NCBI GenBank assembly: GCA_019745075.1
Contig: JAIETR010000024.1
Span: 1 to 64,000 of the forward strand
Source: Qipengyuania sp.
Lineage (GTDB): Bacteria; Pseudomonadota; Alphaproteobacteria; Sphingomonadales; Sphingomonadaceae
DNA length: 64,000 bases
Direction of reading: 5' to 3'
Shown piece after piece: positions 7,269 through 16,834 of the stretch. A model generated the notes under the pieces. The model searched no databases. It was not told the DNA's origin and saw only the letters and a list, made by a program, of their open reading frames with translations. The translations under genes and the position numbers were made by a program. How positions within the stretch are numbered: the stretch's first letter is position 1; each line of letters starts with the position of its first letter.

Positions 7269-8129
7269 TCAGGCTTCGCGATCGAACCAGCTCTTGATGA
7301 TCTCGACGAACCGCTCATTGACGAGCCGGGCATATTCGAGGCGGAAGCTGGGGTGCGCCTCGGCCATCGGCTTGACCTTGATCGCGAATCCGCCGCGGTG
7401 GTCGGGCTGGATGACGGCGACGACGCGGTCGTGCCGGTTCCTGACCTCGATCGCCTTGATCTCGGCCTTGCCGGCGGCAGCGGCCTTGAGCTCGGCGGCG
7501 ACGCGCGGTGCGGCATACCCCTTGTCGGCGATGATTGCGGCGCGCTTGATCAGCCTGGCGCGGGTATCGGGATCCTCGACGAGCGGCGCGAGGTCGATCC
7601 ACTGGCTGAGGCTGATATCGCCCCTGTCGGCGAATGCATCGAGGATGGCGTCGGGCGCCTTGCGGAACGCCAGCCCGCGGCTCAGCGTCGACTTGTCGAT
7701 GCCGACGGCCCTGGCGAGGTCCGCGTCGGACTTGAACGCGCCGTCCGCCGTCAGCCGCGACCAGCCGCCGGCGAGATCCCAGAAACACGGCGTCAGCGCC
7801 TCGCGATCGTCGCGGTACGCGATGGCGATCGCCTCGGTGCGCGAGAGCTCGCCATGGACGCGGATGCGCAGCGGCAGCTTCGCCAGCATGCACGCAGCGC
7901 AACGACGCGAGCCGGCGAGCAGTTCAATGACGCCGTCGGCGGCGGTCTCGCCGTGCGCGTCGTTGATCTGGCCGACCTCCCTGAGTTCGAGTGCGAGCCG
8001 GCCAAGCCCCTTGGGATCATGTACAGTGGTGGCGCGGGGATTGAGGGGCGAAATGCGCACTGAGGCCGGATCGACCTGAATCACGCGGGTCTTGCCCTTG
8101 GGCGTGTTGAGCGGCAACTGGTCGGTCAT
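7269..8129 (-). CDS. ParB-like partition/nuclease family protein
   Basis: The 286-residue protein has a ParB N-terminal domain: VRISPLNPR (box I), then ELREVGQIN and LLAGSRRCAACM, which take the place of the usual GQ.PI and GERR boxes. A central helix-turn-helix follows (DLARAVGIDKSTLSRGLAF). ParB proteins bind centromere-like sites and help plasmids and integrative elements segregate. No ParA gene is in the window, so it resembles the stand-alone ParB proteins of PRTRC-type cassettes. The start has GAGGA 9 bases upstream. The C-terminal domain is not one I recognise. Confidence 0.85.
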   Translation of the reverse strand: MTDQLPLNTPKGKTRVIQVDPASVRISPLNPRATTVHDPKGLGRLALELREVGQINDAHGETAADGVIELLAGSRRCAACMLAKLPLRIRVHGELSRTEAIAIAYRDDREALTPCFWDLAGGWSRLTADGAFKSDADLARAVGIDKSTLSRGLAFRKAPDAILDAFADRGDISLSQWIDLAPLVEDPDTRARLIKRAAIIADKGYAAPRVAAELKAAAAGKAEIKAIEVRNRHDRVVAVIQPDHRGGFAIKVKPMAEAHPSFRLEYARLVNERFVEIIKSWFDREA

Positions 8130-8204
8130 CGGGATCGTCCTCTTCGTCTAGGACATCTTGATGCCGCCGGGTGATGTGCGGCAGCGACGACAGTCGTCGG
8201 CCCG

Positions 8205-10562
8205 TCAAGGAACGTGGGCGTGGTCGTCAGTAATACCGGCGAGCCCGGTCCAGAACGGTACCAGGATACGACGGCGCAGCGCCGTGGGGATCGGCATGCC
8301 GAACAATACCGGCATCGCGTCGCCGACCGCCTGTACCTCGCGCGCGATCAGCCCGGCGTGGACGATATTGCTCAGCGCCAGTGGCTGCCACATCGGCGCG
8401 CCATGGGCGATCCAGTCGTGGACCGGCGTGTCGATCCCCGGGCAGAACCAGATCGCCGGGATACCGGTCTGCGCGACCGGCGTCACTGCGGTAAGGCGCA
8501 GGCGCCCGGACAGGACGCCGGCGAGCGGCTGGTCGTCGCTCGTATCGGTCCAGCTGCGCGCGCGATCGACCATGCGGCGCAGCGTCCTGCCCGGGTCCTT
8601 CTGTGCCTTGCGGATCTCGGCGGCCCGGCGGCGGATGCGGCCGCCAGCATCGCCGCGGTCGCCGGTATGGCTGACGTTGCGTTCGTCGAACCGGCGCAGT
8701 TCGTGGGTAGCGGGTGTGCGGGTGACGACCGATGCGGTCCGCCAGGCGGCATCGTTGCCGTCGGTGGGTTCGTCGAGCGACTTGAGGATCGACCGGAGCA
8801 ACTCGCGATGGGCGGCGGTGGCGCTGTCACCGGCAAACGGGTTGCCACCGACCTTGAGGTTGCGACGCTGCGCGTCGGCGGCGCTGGTGAACCGGTTGAA
8901 CCCCGGTCCGCGCAATTCGCCGGGAAACACGTCCGCCAGCCCGGCGGTGAGGACGTCGCCCACCACCAGTCCCATGTAGCGGGGCAGGTCGCGGTGGTAA
9001 TCGGCGGTGGCGTAGACCGACTTGGCGAGTTCGGTCTCGGTGACCGTCGTCATCGTCGCCGGATCGTACATAGCGTGCTCAAAGTCCCAGCTGAGACGCC
9101 CCGTCTGCAATGTGGGAAGCGGATGACGGGCATCGAAGCTGCGGCCATCCAGCAGCGCCTTGATCATGTGATGCGACAGCGCGCTGTTGGCGAGCCAGAA
9201 CCCGGCGCGACTGTTAGAGCCAAGAGCGCTTAGTGCCTGGCTCGGATCGCCGTAGACTTGCTTGCCGCGCGTCGTATCCAGCCGACCGCCGGCGACGGGC
9301 TCACGGGTGCGATGCACCTGTTCGACCGCGATCTCGCGATGCCGGGCGATCTCGAACACCGCGGCTATCGCGCCGAGCGGCCCGCCGAACGTCAGCCGGA
9401 ACGCGCCGGACGGCGCCGCCACCCAAGGGAGCGCCTCGAACAGCCGGTCGAGCCGGCGGGTGGCAACCAGCTTGTAAATAAGGTCGGTCCGGACACGAGC
9501 GAGCGCCGCGCCACGCGCTTGCGGGCTGGTGTCGTACAGACGGGTGAGATCGCCGGTCGTCTCGGTGTCCCATCGCTTCGGTTCTGCCGGCTCGGGCCCG
9601 GCCGCGATCGCCGTCTCCAGCCGGTTCGAGAGATCGACCAGCTCGGTGGCGAACGTCGTGTCGAGCGGCGGGGGCTTACGCCCTTTGGTGGGCAGTGCAC
9701 CGGTGATCCGCAGAACGCTTTCGCCGATCGCGTCGCCGACCGCGGTGAACAGGCCGATACTCTCGACGATATCGCGCGCATGATCGAGCGCGTGGCCGAT
9801 CTTCCGTTCCCGGTCGACGGCGAGCCTCCGATCGCCGGCGGCGTCTTCGATCGCCCGGACGAACGAGCGTAGCCGCTGGATGATGGCGGCCTGCGCGTCG
9901 AGCACCGCGGGCCATTTCGCCTGGACTTGCGGATCGTGGGACGCTGCGCCGATTACGCGATCTAACGCGACAAGCATGTCGATCACCGCGCGCGCCGCCA
10001 GCAACACGCCGGTGTCGATCAGTGGTGATCCGCTCGCAGCGTCGGCCCTGAGCGCAAGCCACGCCGCACGCACTGCCGCTGCAGCCTGCCGCTCGACGAC
10101 GATCAGCTTGCCCATCGCACCGCCGGTGAACAGACGATCAAGCCAGTGCGCCAGCCAGCCGATCTCCCAGCCCGCGACCCGCCAGAACGCCGCTGGCGCA
10201 TAACGGACGCCGGTGAGATCGTAGAGCCACGCCAGGATCTCGTCGCGGCTCTGCGGCCGGGTGATGTAGGGGTAGCCGGCATCGAGACTCAGGGCAGTGC
10301 CGGCACCGGCGAGCCAGGGGCCGATATCCGGTTCCCGGGTGCCGACGATCGCGGCCCCCATTCCCGCCGATGGCGGCCCGGGCAGTTCGCGCCAGGGAAG
10401 GAACGCCTTGGCCAGGTCCACACCCGGCGGCACCGTCGCGACCTGATCCGGCGACGCCGAGCCGTCGGGCAGGATCACCTCGGGCAGCCGGATGCGGCCG
10501 CGATGCGCGAGGCCCTCGATATCTTCGCGGCTGTCGCGGTGGAGTGCGCGATCTGGGGTCAT
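8205..10562 (-). CDS. Large hypothetical protein, 785 aa
   Basis: I do not recognise this protein. It has no signal peptide and no clear nucleotide-binding motif. Long helical segments rich in Ala, Arg and Asp fill residues 150-330, and a helical stretch follows at about 370-440. The C-terminal region has a short basic part (RRRAAEIRKAQKDPGRTLRR) before a hydrophobic end. The ATG overlaps the stop of the 94-aa gene by 4 bases, so translation is coupled. It is the largest protein of the leftward block and sits upstream of ParB, which suggests an element maintenance or replication role; the sequence itself does not show one. Confidence 0.7.
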   Translation of the reverse strand: MTPDRALHRDSREDIEGLAHRGRIRLPEVILPDGSASPDQVATVPPGVDLAKAFLPWRELPGPPSAGMGAAIVGTREPDIGPWLAGAGTALSLDAGYPYITRPQSRDEILAWLYDLTGVRYAPAAFWRVAGWEIGWLAHWLDRLFTGGAMGKLIVVERQAAAAVRAAWLALRADAASGSPLIDTGVLLAARAVIDMLVALDRVIGAASHDPQVQAKWPAVLDAQAAIIQRLRSFVRAIEDAAGDRRLAVDRERKIGHALDHARDIVESIGLFTAVGDAIGESVLRITGALPTKGRKPPPLDTTFATELVDLSNRLETAIAAGPEPAEPKRWDTETTGDLTRLYDTSPQARGAALARVRTDLIYKLVATRRLDRLFEALPWVAAPSGAFRLTFGGPLGAIAAVFEIARHREIAVEQVHRTREPVAGGRLDTTRGKQVYGDPSQALSALGSNSRAGFWLANSALSHHMIKALLDGRSFDARHPLPTLQTGRLSWDFEHAMYDPATMTTVTETELAKSVYATADYHRDLPRYMGLVVGDVLTAGLADVFPGELRGPGFNRFTSAADAQRRNLKVGGNPFAGDSATAAHRELLRSILKSLDEPTDGNDAAWRTASVVTRTPATHELRRFDERNVSHTGDRGDAGGRIRRRAAEIRKAQKDPGRTLRRMVDRARSWTDTSDDQPLAGVLSGRLRLTAVTPVAQTGIPAIWFCPGIDTPVHDWIAHGAPMWQPLALSNIVHAGLIAREVQAVGDAMPVLFGMPIPTALRRRILVPFWTGLAGITDDHAHVP

Positions 10563-10843
10563 GCTTCGTCCCCATCGAACGTTCGCACCAGTTCCCAGAC
10601 GCCGATGATGTTGGCGCGCTGTCCCTCGACCGCGTCCCAACTCTCGACGATCTCGCGTAGGCGCTCGGCGTCGTTGGCGAGAGCGACGATCTCCGCTTCT
10701 CGCGGGAGCAGATGCTCGGGCCTCGCGGGATTGAAGCCGGTGAAGATCGCCTTGAGCTTTGCGCGCACGGTTTCGAGCTTGGTGCGATAGGGTGTGATGT
10801 CAGTGACCAGAACGCCTTCGACGGTGATGGTGCTGTCGGCCAT
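10559..10843 (-). CDS. Small hypothetical protein, 94 aa
   Basis: The protein is not recognised. It has a short N-terminal strand region (TITVEGVLVTDITPY), then likely helices (RAKLKAIFTG, AERLREIVESW). ATG 10843 is preferred because GGAGG lies 7 bases before it; a GTG at 10849 is too close to that site. It lies between the 292-aa and 785-aa genes with near-zero spacing at both ends, so the three probably form one unit. Confidence 0.6.
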   Translation of the reverse strand: MADSTITVEGVLVTDITPYRTKLETVRAKLKAIFTGFNPARPEHLLPREAEIVALANDAERLREIVESWDAVEGQRANIIGVWELVRTFDGDEA

Positions 10844-10845
10844 CT

Positions 10846-11724
10846 TCACGCCTCCGGTTTCGAGAAGCGGAGGTTCGCGTCATGGTCGCCGAGCCAGTTG
10901 GCGGCATGGCCGCGAGTGCGCTCGGCCGGCAAATCGACCCCGAGCGCCCGCGAGGTGGTGACGGCGAGATGACCCTGGCGCGACAGCGGCGGCTTCCACC
11001 GCCAGCGCCGGTCGGGGTTCGCCTGCTGGTGGGCCGCGAACCGCGCGCAGTCCTCATGATACCGCGCTTCGGCGTCGCGATGGAATGCGGCCGCACCGAT
11101 CCGCGCCAAGCGCTCGCCGCCGGTCTCGATCACCGGGACCAGCAGCGCGCCGAACCGCTGGTCGTCCTGTTCGGCGGCAGCGCGCTCGAACCCGCGATGG
11201 AGCACCGCGAGCGGCAGGGCGTACAACCCGCGATGGCCATCGGCGTGGTGCGGCTCGACCCCGAACGCCATCGCCGCCTGGCCGAGCCCGAACTTCGGGC
11301 GCTTCAGCCAGAACGGATCGATACGCCCTTGTTGTAACAGCCCGAGGTCAGCCGCCAGCCGCTCGCCGGCGACTTCAAGCATCGGGTCCGCCTCGCACAT
11401 GCTACGCAGGCGGGGCAGGAGGTCGGCGGGATCGGCATCGTCGTCGACGCGCGCGTCGGCGAGCCGGTCGAGTATGTCGCGCCAGTCAAGCGCGTGCACG
11501 CCGAGCACCGCGAGAATATGCCCGGCGCCGAACCCGCGCTCGTTGAGCATGCCGCCAGCGACATAGCCGGCGTAATGCGGATGATGGCCAAGCGCGACCT
11601 GTTCGGCATCGAGCGCCACGATCTCGGCGGCGGCCGTCTCACGGGCGATGTTCGCCTTGGCGATCAGCCGATCGATCGTCGCGACGAGCGCCTCGTCGCT
11701 GGCAGGTGGAATGGGCTTCTGCAT
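10846..11724 (-). CDS. Hypothetical protein, 292 aa, first gene of the leftward block
   Basis: No family is recognised. ATG 11724 has AAGGAG 9 bases upstream; longer starts extend into the intergenic region and are not supported. The protein is rich in Ala, His and Arg. Helices are likely at residues 10-45, and a His-rich stretch (GHHPHYAGYVAGG) follows. The C-terminal part contains RRWRWKPPLSRQGHL. It heads the 292-94-785 set and is divergent from the relaxase gene. Confidence 0.65.
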   Translation of the reverse strand: MQKPIPPASDEALVATIDRLIAKANIARETAAAEIVALDAEQVALGHHPHYAGYVAGGMLNERGFGAGHILAVLGVHALDWRDILDRLADARVDDDADPADLLPRLRSMCEADPMLEVAGERLAADLGLLQQGRIDPFWLKRPKFGLGQAAMAFGVEPHHADGHRGLYALPLAVLHRGFERAAAEQDDQRFGALLVPVIETGGERLARIGAAAFHRDAEARYHEDCARFAAHQQANPDRRWRWKPPLSRQGHLAVTTSRALGVDLPAERTRGHAANWLGDHDANLRFSKPEA

Positions 11725-12172
11725 CGATACATCTCCTTCGAGACGCATCGACCATGACGGGATGTAGCGCAGCGATGTCAGTCGCGGCTGAGCCTGCCCA
11801 TGCCCGAGCGCGCGCGGCGACGATGCGGGACGGTTCGGCAGGACGGCAATCATCAGGGCAGGCTCCGGCATAACGCCGGGCACGATGCCCAGCCCCGAGC
11901 TTATGGGTTGGTCGCCGGAAATTCGGTAGGCGAATCTGCATCGATCGCCCGCCGTGCCGACCTGCTGCCCAGGCGGGAGTGCCGTGGCTCCCGCACATGC
12001 CGATCGTCGATGGGTCGGACATGACCCTGCCGCGCGCCTATCTGTCCAGCCAATCGATCTACCAATATTGGCGGGGTGTGTCAGGTGATCAAGACAGCGC
12101 CGACGGATACGGGTCCAGCAGCGCGACAGTCTGGAAGGGGCATTCAGGATTTAGGAGCGGGGGGCGCATTAA
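11725..12172. other. Intergenic region upstream of the relaxase; possible oriT
   Basis: These 448 bases separate divergent genes and show no convincing coding frame. The part near the relaxase holds the 10-bp palindrome CCAATATTGG (12062-12071) followed by GCGGGGTGTGTCAGG. Origins of transfer commonly lie beside the relaxase gene and carry such a repeat next to a nick site, so this is the best place to look. I cannot identify a nick sequence. Confidence 0.35.
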
Positions 12173-14956
12173 ATGAATTCGCCTTCGTCGAATTCGGGCG
12201 GCTCCGCCGGCCCTGTCCCACCCCCGCCCCCACCTGAGTTCTTTCTCGTCCTGCCCGACGGAAGTTGTATCCCTGCAACGCGTGAGAACCGCCGGATCAT
12301 CATGCGCCAGATGCGATCCGAGGCGCGCAAACAGGCGAAGATCAAGCGGCACGAGAAGGCCGTCGAACTGCAGATGATGCTCGAGGATCGCGCCGCCGCG
12401 CGATCGTTGCAGCGGGAACTGGCCGAGCTTCATCGCGGCTCGATCCGATGGGCCGCTCGGTTCAAGGTGCGGGCCGAGCCGAAGCGGCCGGAGAACAGCA
12501 CGTCACCGGTCACCAAGCGCGTAATCGGCATCGCGATCAGGGGGACCGCAAGAGGTATAGATGCGCCGCGCCCCGCATCCTCCTGGGCGGTCGATGCGCT
12601 CGGCATGAGGGGCGTGATCTGGCAGCAGAGCTATCTAGGTCGCAAGTCGCCAGGCTTCCATAACGGCAAGGCGCGCGAGAACTGGGAATACATCGTCCGC
12701 GATGAGGCGGTACTGCTCGACGCGGCGGGCGAGCCTGTCATCATCAGCAACATGGGCGACGACTGGATCGAGATCGGCACTGCCTGGCAGGCGATGGAGG
12801 ACGCCAGCACCCGCGCCAACGCCAAGATCCAGATGCTCGCCATCGCGCCGTTGGACAGCGACATGAGCGAAGCCGAGATGATCGCGGCGTTGCGCCACTT
12901 CTGCACGACCGTGCTGGACCCGCTCGGCCTCCCATATTCCGCCGCGATCCACGCGCCGCCCGCGCAAGGCGATCAGCGCAACTTCCATCCGCACATCGCC
13001 TTCTCGCTACGACCGATGCGTCGGGTCGAGCCCTATTGCTGGGACGTCGCCGACGAGGTGTGCGGCGAACTCGACGGCCGCGATGGCGTTCAGATGCTTC
13101 GGCATCTTTGGTCGCATTCGATGTCGGAGGCAGCGGAGCAGGCGCAGAGCAACCGACGCTATACTGGTCTCGGCTATGGCGCGCGGCGGCTCGATCTCGA
13201 TGTCGGCGAACATCTCGGCGAAGCCCGTGCCGCGATCGCCGCGCGAGGCGGTCATGTATGGGCGCACGAACGCAACCGGATCAAGGCAGCAAAGAACGTC
13301 GCGCGGCGGGCGATTCGCGACGCCGACCACAAGATCGCCGCCCTGACCAGGGTGCGCGACGCGGCGATCGAACGGATGGCGCGTCACGAGGAGGCGATCG
13401 TCCCGGCGAAGGTTTTCCGCGCTACTCCCCCGGTCGAACCCGCAGCCATCCGGACCGTAAAAGTGGTCGCGCCGTCAGCGAGCGCCCTCATATCTTCAGC
13501 GCCCGCCGTGCCGGCGAAGACCCTCAGTCCGGCGATCACCCACCGCCCTGCACGACCGGCGCTCGTCGCCAGGACCGGCACACCGGTCGAACCTTCGGCC
13601 TCGCTGACCCCGGCGTCGACGCCCCCCGCTGCGATCCGCCGGGAAGCGACACCGCCAGTCCGCCCGGCGGCGCGGCTTTCCGTGAGGAAGCGTGCGGTTC
13701 GGGCGGACCGCATGACCATCGGACGGGTCTTGACGCCGGCGGTGATCCGCATGCCGGCTATGCGCGTGCGGTCTGCCGCGCAATCTCTCATCACCGCGGT
13801 ACCGACGACGGAAGCCCGCACTTTGACCGTCGCCCCGCGCCCGCGGCCGCGGGCGGAACTTGCGGTCACCCCGACCGTCACCACGGTATCCGCACCCATC
13901 GCATTCGATCTGCTCGATGCGCTGGCACGCGCCCGGAAAGCGCGGCTGCGCCGGCTGCGCCGGCTGCGGCAGCGCGTAGCGGGCGAAGCCCTCCGGCAGG
14001 ACGCGCTGCCGACGCTGGCCGCGACGACGACGCTCGAGACATTGCCGAGCCTCGATCGGCTCGTTGCCGAGGCGGTGTCGCGACCGCGCGCCGTGGACCG
14101 AAATAACGAAGCGGACGCGGCCCGACTGGCGCGGTTGAAGGCCCTCGACCCCTATGTCGCCGATTACCGTCACGAGCACGGACAGGTCGAAACCGACTAT
14201 CCGGCACTCGAGGCGATCGGGGTCGGGTGGGACTGGCTGGAGCAGCCGGGCGTGCAGCGCGGGCTTTGCGCGTTGCGCGCCGAACAGCAATTGGTGGTTG
14301 CCGAGCTCGCTCGCGAGGCGAAGGCGCGACCGCTGGCGTTTGCCAGGACCGGCTCGCGCTTCTGGCCGCGTGATCTGCCGCCGGACCAGCTCCGCCGGAT
14401 CGATCGCTGGGCGACCGACCCGGGGTTCCAGCAGGATGTGGCGGCGATCCAGAAGGGCGTCGCGCGGACCCACGCCGGACGTGACGCCGATCGCGGGGCT
14501 TCCGCCGCTATCGGCCGCCATCCGGCGACGCTTGAACCTGCACGGGGGCTAGTCGGGTCGGGCGGCGAACGTCAGGGACCCGTCCCGGTATTTCAGGATG
14601 ACGGCGTATATGTTCGCGTCCCGGCGTTCGATGCGACGGGCAGGCCGACCGATCAGTTGCTCATGCTGCTGATGCTGGCCGGGCGGCATCCCGACCGGAT
14701 TCGTATCGCAACCGATGGTCGGCTGATGGCCATGCCCGGCAAGATCTCCATGCTGCCGGCGCTGCTCCATCCGTGGCGGAACCACGATCGCGTCGCCGCG
14801 CTGGTCACCGAAACGGCGCGCGCCAGCGCCGCCGCCGGTCACGCGGTCTGGCCAGCGAGCGTCGCCGCCGCTGTCCGTGCCTATGCCGATCGAGCGACCG
14901 GCGGTTCTCCGACCCGAAGCCAGCGATCGGACATCGACCGTGGCCCGGCGCGATAG
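12173..14956 (+). CDS. MobA/MobL-type relaxase, 927 aa
   Basis: Relaxases nick the origin of transfer and pilot the strand during conjugation. The metal-binding motif is visible in FHPHIAFSLRPM (around residue 270), preceded by AAIHAPPAQGDQRNF, a layout typical of the MobA/MobL group. RRYTGLGYGARRLDLDVGEH matches the segment where the family reads HRS..LG....P..HLG. The catalytic Tyr near the N-terminus cannot be assigned with confidence; the first 100 residues are charged and helical. Residues 390-620 are Pro/Ala/Val-rich and probably a flexible linker. The C-terminal 300 residues include IRIATDGRLMAMPG, a feature of long versions of this family. No ribosome site is strong; AGGAG lies 15 bases upstream. 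Confidence 0.8.
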   Translation: MNSPSSNSGGSAGPVPPPPPPEFFLVLPDGSCIPATRENRRIIMRQMRSEARKQAKIKRHEKAVELQMMLEDRAAARSLQRELAELHRGSIRWAARFKVRAEPKRPENSTSPVTKRVIGIAIRGTARGIDAPRPASSWAVDALGMRGVIWQQSYLGRKSPGFHNGKARENWEYIVRDEAVLLDAAGEPVIISNMGDDWIEIGTAWQAMEDASTRANAKIQMLAIAPLDSDMSEAEMIAALRHFCTTVLDPLGLPYSAAIHAPPAQGDQRNFHPHIAFSLRPMRRVEPYCWDVADEVCGELDGRDGVQMLRHLWSHSMSEAAEQAQSNRRYTGLGYGARRLDLDVGEHLGEARAAIAARGGHVWAHERNRIKAAKNVARRAIRDADHKIAALTRVRDAAIERMARHEEAIVPAKVFRATPPVEPAAIRTVKVVAPSASALISSAPAVPAKTLSPAITHRPARPALVARTGTPVEPSASLTPASTPPAAIRREATPPVRPAARLSVRKRAVRADRMTIGRVLTPAVIRMPAMRVRSAAQSLITAVPTTEARTLTVAPRPRPRAELAVTPTVTTVSAPIAFDLLDALARARKARLRRLRRLRQRVAGEALRQDALPTLAATTTLETLPSLDRLVAEAVSRPRAVDRNNEADAARLARLKALDPYVADYRHEHGQVETDYPALEAIGVGWDWLEQPGVQRGLCALRAEQQLVVAELAREAKARPLAFARTGSRFWPRDLPPDQLRRIDRWATDPGFQQDVAAIQKGVARTHAGRDADRGASAAIGRHPATLEPARGLVGSGGERQGPVPVFQDDGVYVRVPAFDATGRPTDQLLMLLMLAGRHPDRIRIATDGRLMAMPGKISMLPALLHPWRNHDRVAALVTETARASAAAGHAVWPASVAAAVRAYADRATGGSPTRSQRSDIDRGPAR

Positions 14957-15111
14957 TTACCTGGGGCACCCTTTATTTTGATCGATCGATGGAAAAGCGC
15001 GCCCCTACGCCAGGCATCGCGCCAGCAAAGGACAGCAGGGCAGAAAAGTCTGAAGTGAGCCGGAAGGTGATAGGAAAAATGCAGATAGCATTGATCCGTC
15101 CCTGACGGCTC

Positions 15112-15135
15112 CGCGCGTCGCAACGGCGACGCGCG
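15112..15135. promoter_or_regulatory. Perfect 10-bp hairpin before the second relaxase-like gene
   Basis: CGCGCGTCGC, the loop AACG, then GCGACGCGCG form a very stable hairpin 27 bases before the ATG at 15163. No T run follows, so it is not a typical intrinsic terminator. It could attenuate transcription, stabilise the downstream message or be a protein-binding site. Confidence 0.5.
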
Positions 15136-15162
15136 ATCTCAGCCTGAAAAGGAATACGTAGA

Positions 15163-15825
15163 ATGTCCGACATCATCACCATGCCTCGCACCCGCGAGGC
15201 AGGGCGCAGCATCCTGCGCCCGCGTCCGCCGTTCAACGCGCGGCCCGTCTGCGCCGCAGGACGCGAGAGCCGGTCCACCGAGGGGCCGTACTCGACCCAT
15301 TACACCGCCACCGCCAGCTTCCTCTACATCAACCGACTCAGCGGCACCGACCGGTTCGGAACGGTGCCAGACGGTTACGTCGCGCGCGGCGATCTCGTCG
15401 CCAGCGGTCGTTGCCATCCGCAGAAGCTGCCGCCGCGGCTGCGGTCGGGCGACACGCTGTGGCGCGAGGCCGATGACGCGGCGGCGCTCGAAGGTCCGCG
15501 CGCCATCGCGGCGACGCACATCGTCGCCGATCTGCCGCCCGATGCCGACCCGGCGCGCTGGTCGTGGCTCGTCGAGAAATATGCGTTCGACCACCTCGTC
15601 GACAAGGGGATGGTGGTGGATTGGGCTATACACGCTCCCAAGGGCAACGGCGACAAGCCGTCGGCTCCGCCGCACGTCCATCTGCTGGCCACGGCGAGGT
15701 TTTGGCGCCCGACCGGCCGGTTCGGGTCGCGCCAGTGGCAGTGGCTCGCCAATGCCGATCAGATTCGCAACGCCGAGGACGACTGGCTCCGACTGATTGG
15801 GTTGCGATCCACGAGCGCCGCCTGA
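15163..15825 (+). CDS. Short MobA/MobL-like protein (relaxase N-terminal domain)
   Basis: The 220-residue protein has a relaxase-like core: IVADLPPDADPARWSWLVEKY, then VVDWAIHAPKGNGDKPS and PHVHLLATARFW, with the HxH metal motif. It stops shortly after this motif, where full MobA proteins continue for hundreds of residues. It may be a stand-alone domain, a truncated second relaxase, or a pseudogene. AAGGAAT upstream of ATG 15163 is a fair ribosome site. A plausible continuation (DWVAIHERRLTVNYNQP) can be read in a neighbouring frame across the stop, which would fit a frameshift, but this is weak. Confidence 0.65.
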   Translation: MSDIITMPRTREAGRSILRPRPPFNARPVCAAGRESRSTEGPYSTHYTATASFLYINRLSGTDRFGTVPDGYVARGDLVASGRCHPQKLPPRLRSGDTLWREADDAAALEGPRAIAATHIVADLPPDADPARWSWLVEKYAFDHLVDKGMVVDWAIHAPKGNGDKPSAPPHVHLLATARFWRPTGRFGSRQWQWLANADQIRNAEDDWLRLIGLRSTSAA

Positions 15826-15901
15826 CGGTCAACTACAACCAACCGGACGCCCGTCGCTCCCCTCGGAGCGGTGGGTGTTCGCGTATCCAGGGAACAGAAT
15901 C

Positions 15902-16834
15902 ATGTCCTTCTACCATCTCAATCCCAACCGCCGTGGCGAGCGCATGGCGCGCCGGATCGAACAACTCGACGACTATCGCGTATTGCGCCGTCTGCCGCGC
16001 CCCGATGAAATATGGTGCCGCTCGATGCCGGTGTCCGACAACGTCATCAAACTCGCCATCGTCGATTGCGAAACCACCGGGCTCGACCCCGAGCGCCACA
16101 AGATGATCGAGTTCGCGGTAGGTACGTTGACGATCGATGCGGTTCATGGCGATGTCGTCGACGTCACGCCGCCGCAATCCTGGCTGGAGGATCCGGCCGA
16201 GGATCTGTCGATCGAGATCGAGCGGCTGACCCGCATCACATCCGATATGTTGATCGGCAAGTGGTTCCCGGACGCGGCGGTCATGGATGCGATGGCGGGC
16301 GTTACCGCTATCGTCGCCCACAATGCGAAGTTCGACCGCGGTTTCACAACCAAGCGGTTTCCGGCCCTCGCTGATCGACCGTGGGTCTGCTCGATGAGCG
16401 AGGTAGACTGGCCGGCGTTGGGCTGGACGGGCGGTCGCGGCATAGGCGCATTGCTGACTGGCGCGGGCTTCTTCCTACCCGATGCGCATCGCGCCGCAGC
16501 AGACGTTTGGGCTACAACATGTCTACTCGCATCCGCCGCACCCGATGGTCGGGCGATTGCGGCGCATATGGTCGAGGCGGCGAATCGGCCGAGCGAGCGG
16601 CTCTATGCAACCGGTGCACCGTTCGATTGCAGAGATGCGCTCAAGGGCGCCGGTTATCGCTGGTCGCCGGAGTTGCGCGCTTGGTGGATCGAAGGTGACG
16701 GAGAATTTGTCGCAAACGAACGAATTTGGCTCGATCAAATCTCACCCGGCCTCAAGCCGACAATTGAGGCCGTAAACTGGTTCAACCGCCACTCGCAGTC
16801 TCGCTCTACGGCGCCAACGCGATGGCGGGGCTGA
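15902..16834 (+). CDS. DEDDh 3'-5' exonuclease (DNA polymerase III epsilon-like)
   Basis: The 310-residue protein has the exonuclease signature of the DnaQ superfamily. AIVDCETTGLDPE (about residues 50-62) is ExoI with the DxE pair, VAHNAKFDRGF is ExoII, and the final His-x(4)-Asp is in LPDAHRAAADVWAT. The C-terminal 90 residues (GAPFDCRDALKGAGYRW, then AWWIEGD) resemble the small domain that often follows exonuclease domains in mobile elements. Such proteins usually act in processing or repair of element DNA. ATG 15902 gives the natural N-terminus; an earlier open frame overlaps the upstream gene. Confidence 0.85.
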   Translation: MSFYHLNPNRRGERMARRIEQLDDYRVLRRLPRPDEIWCRSMPVSDNVIKLAIVDCETTGLDPERHKMIEFAVGTLTIDAVHGDVVDVTPPQSWLEDPAEDLSIEIERLTRITSDMLIGKWFPDAAVMDAMAGVTAIVAHNAKFDRGFTTKRFPALADRPWVCSMSEVDWPALGWTGGRGIGALLTGAGFFLPDAHRAAADVWATTCLLASAAPDGRAIAAHMVEAANRPSERLYATGAPFDCRDALKGAGYRWSPELRAWWIEGDGEFVANERIWLDQISPGLKPTIEAVNWFNRHSQSRSTAPTRWRG

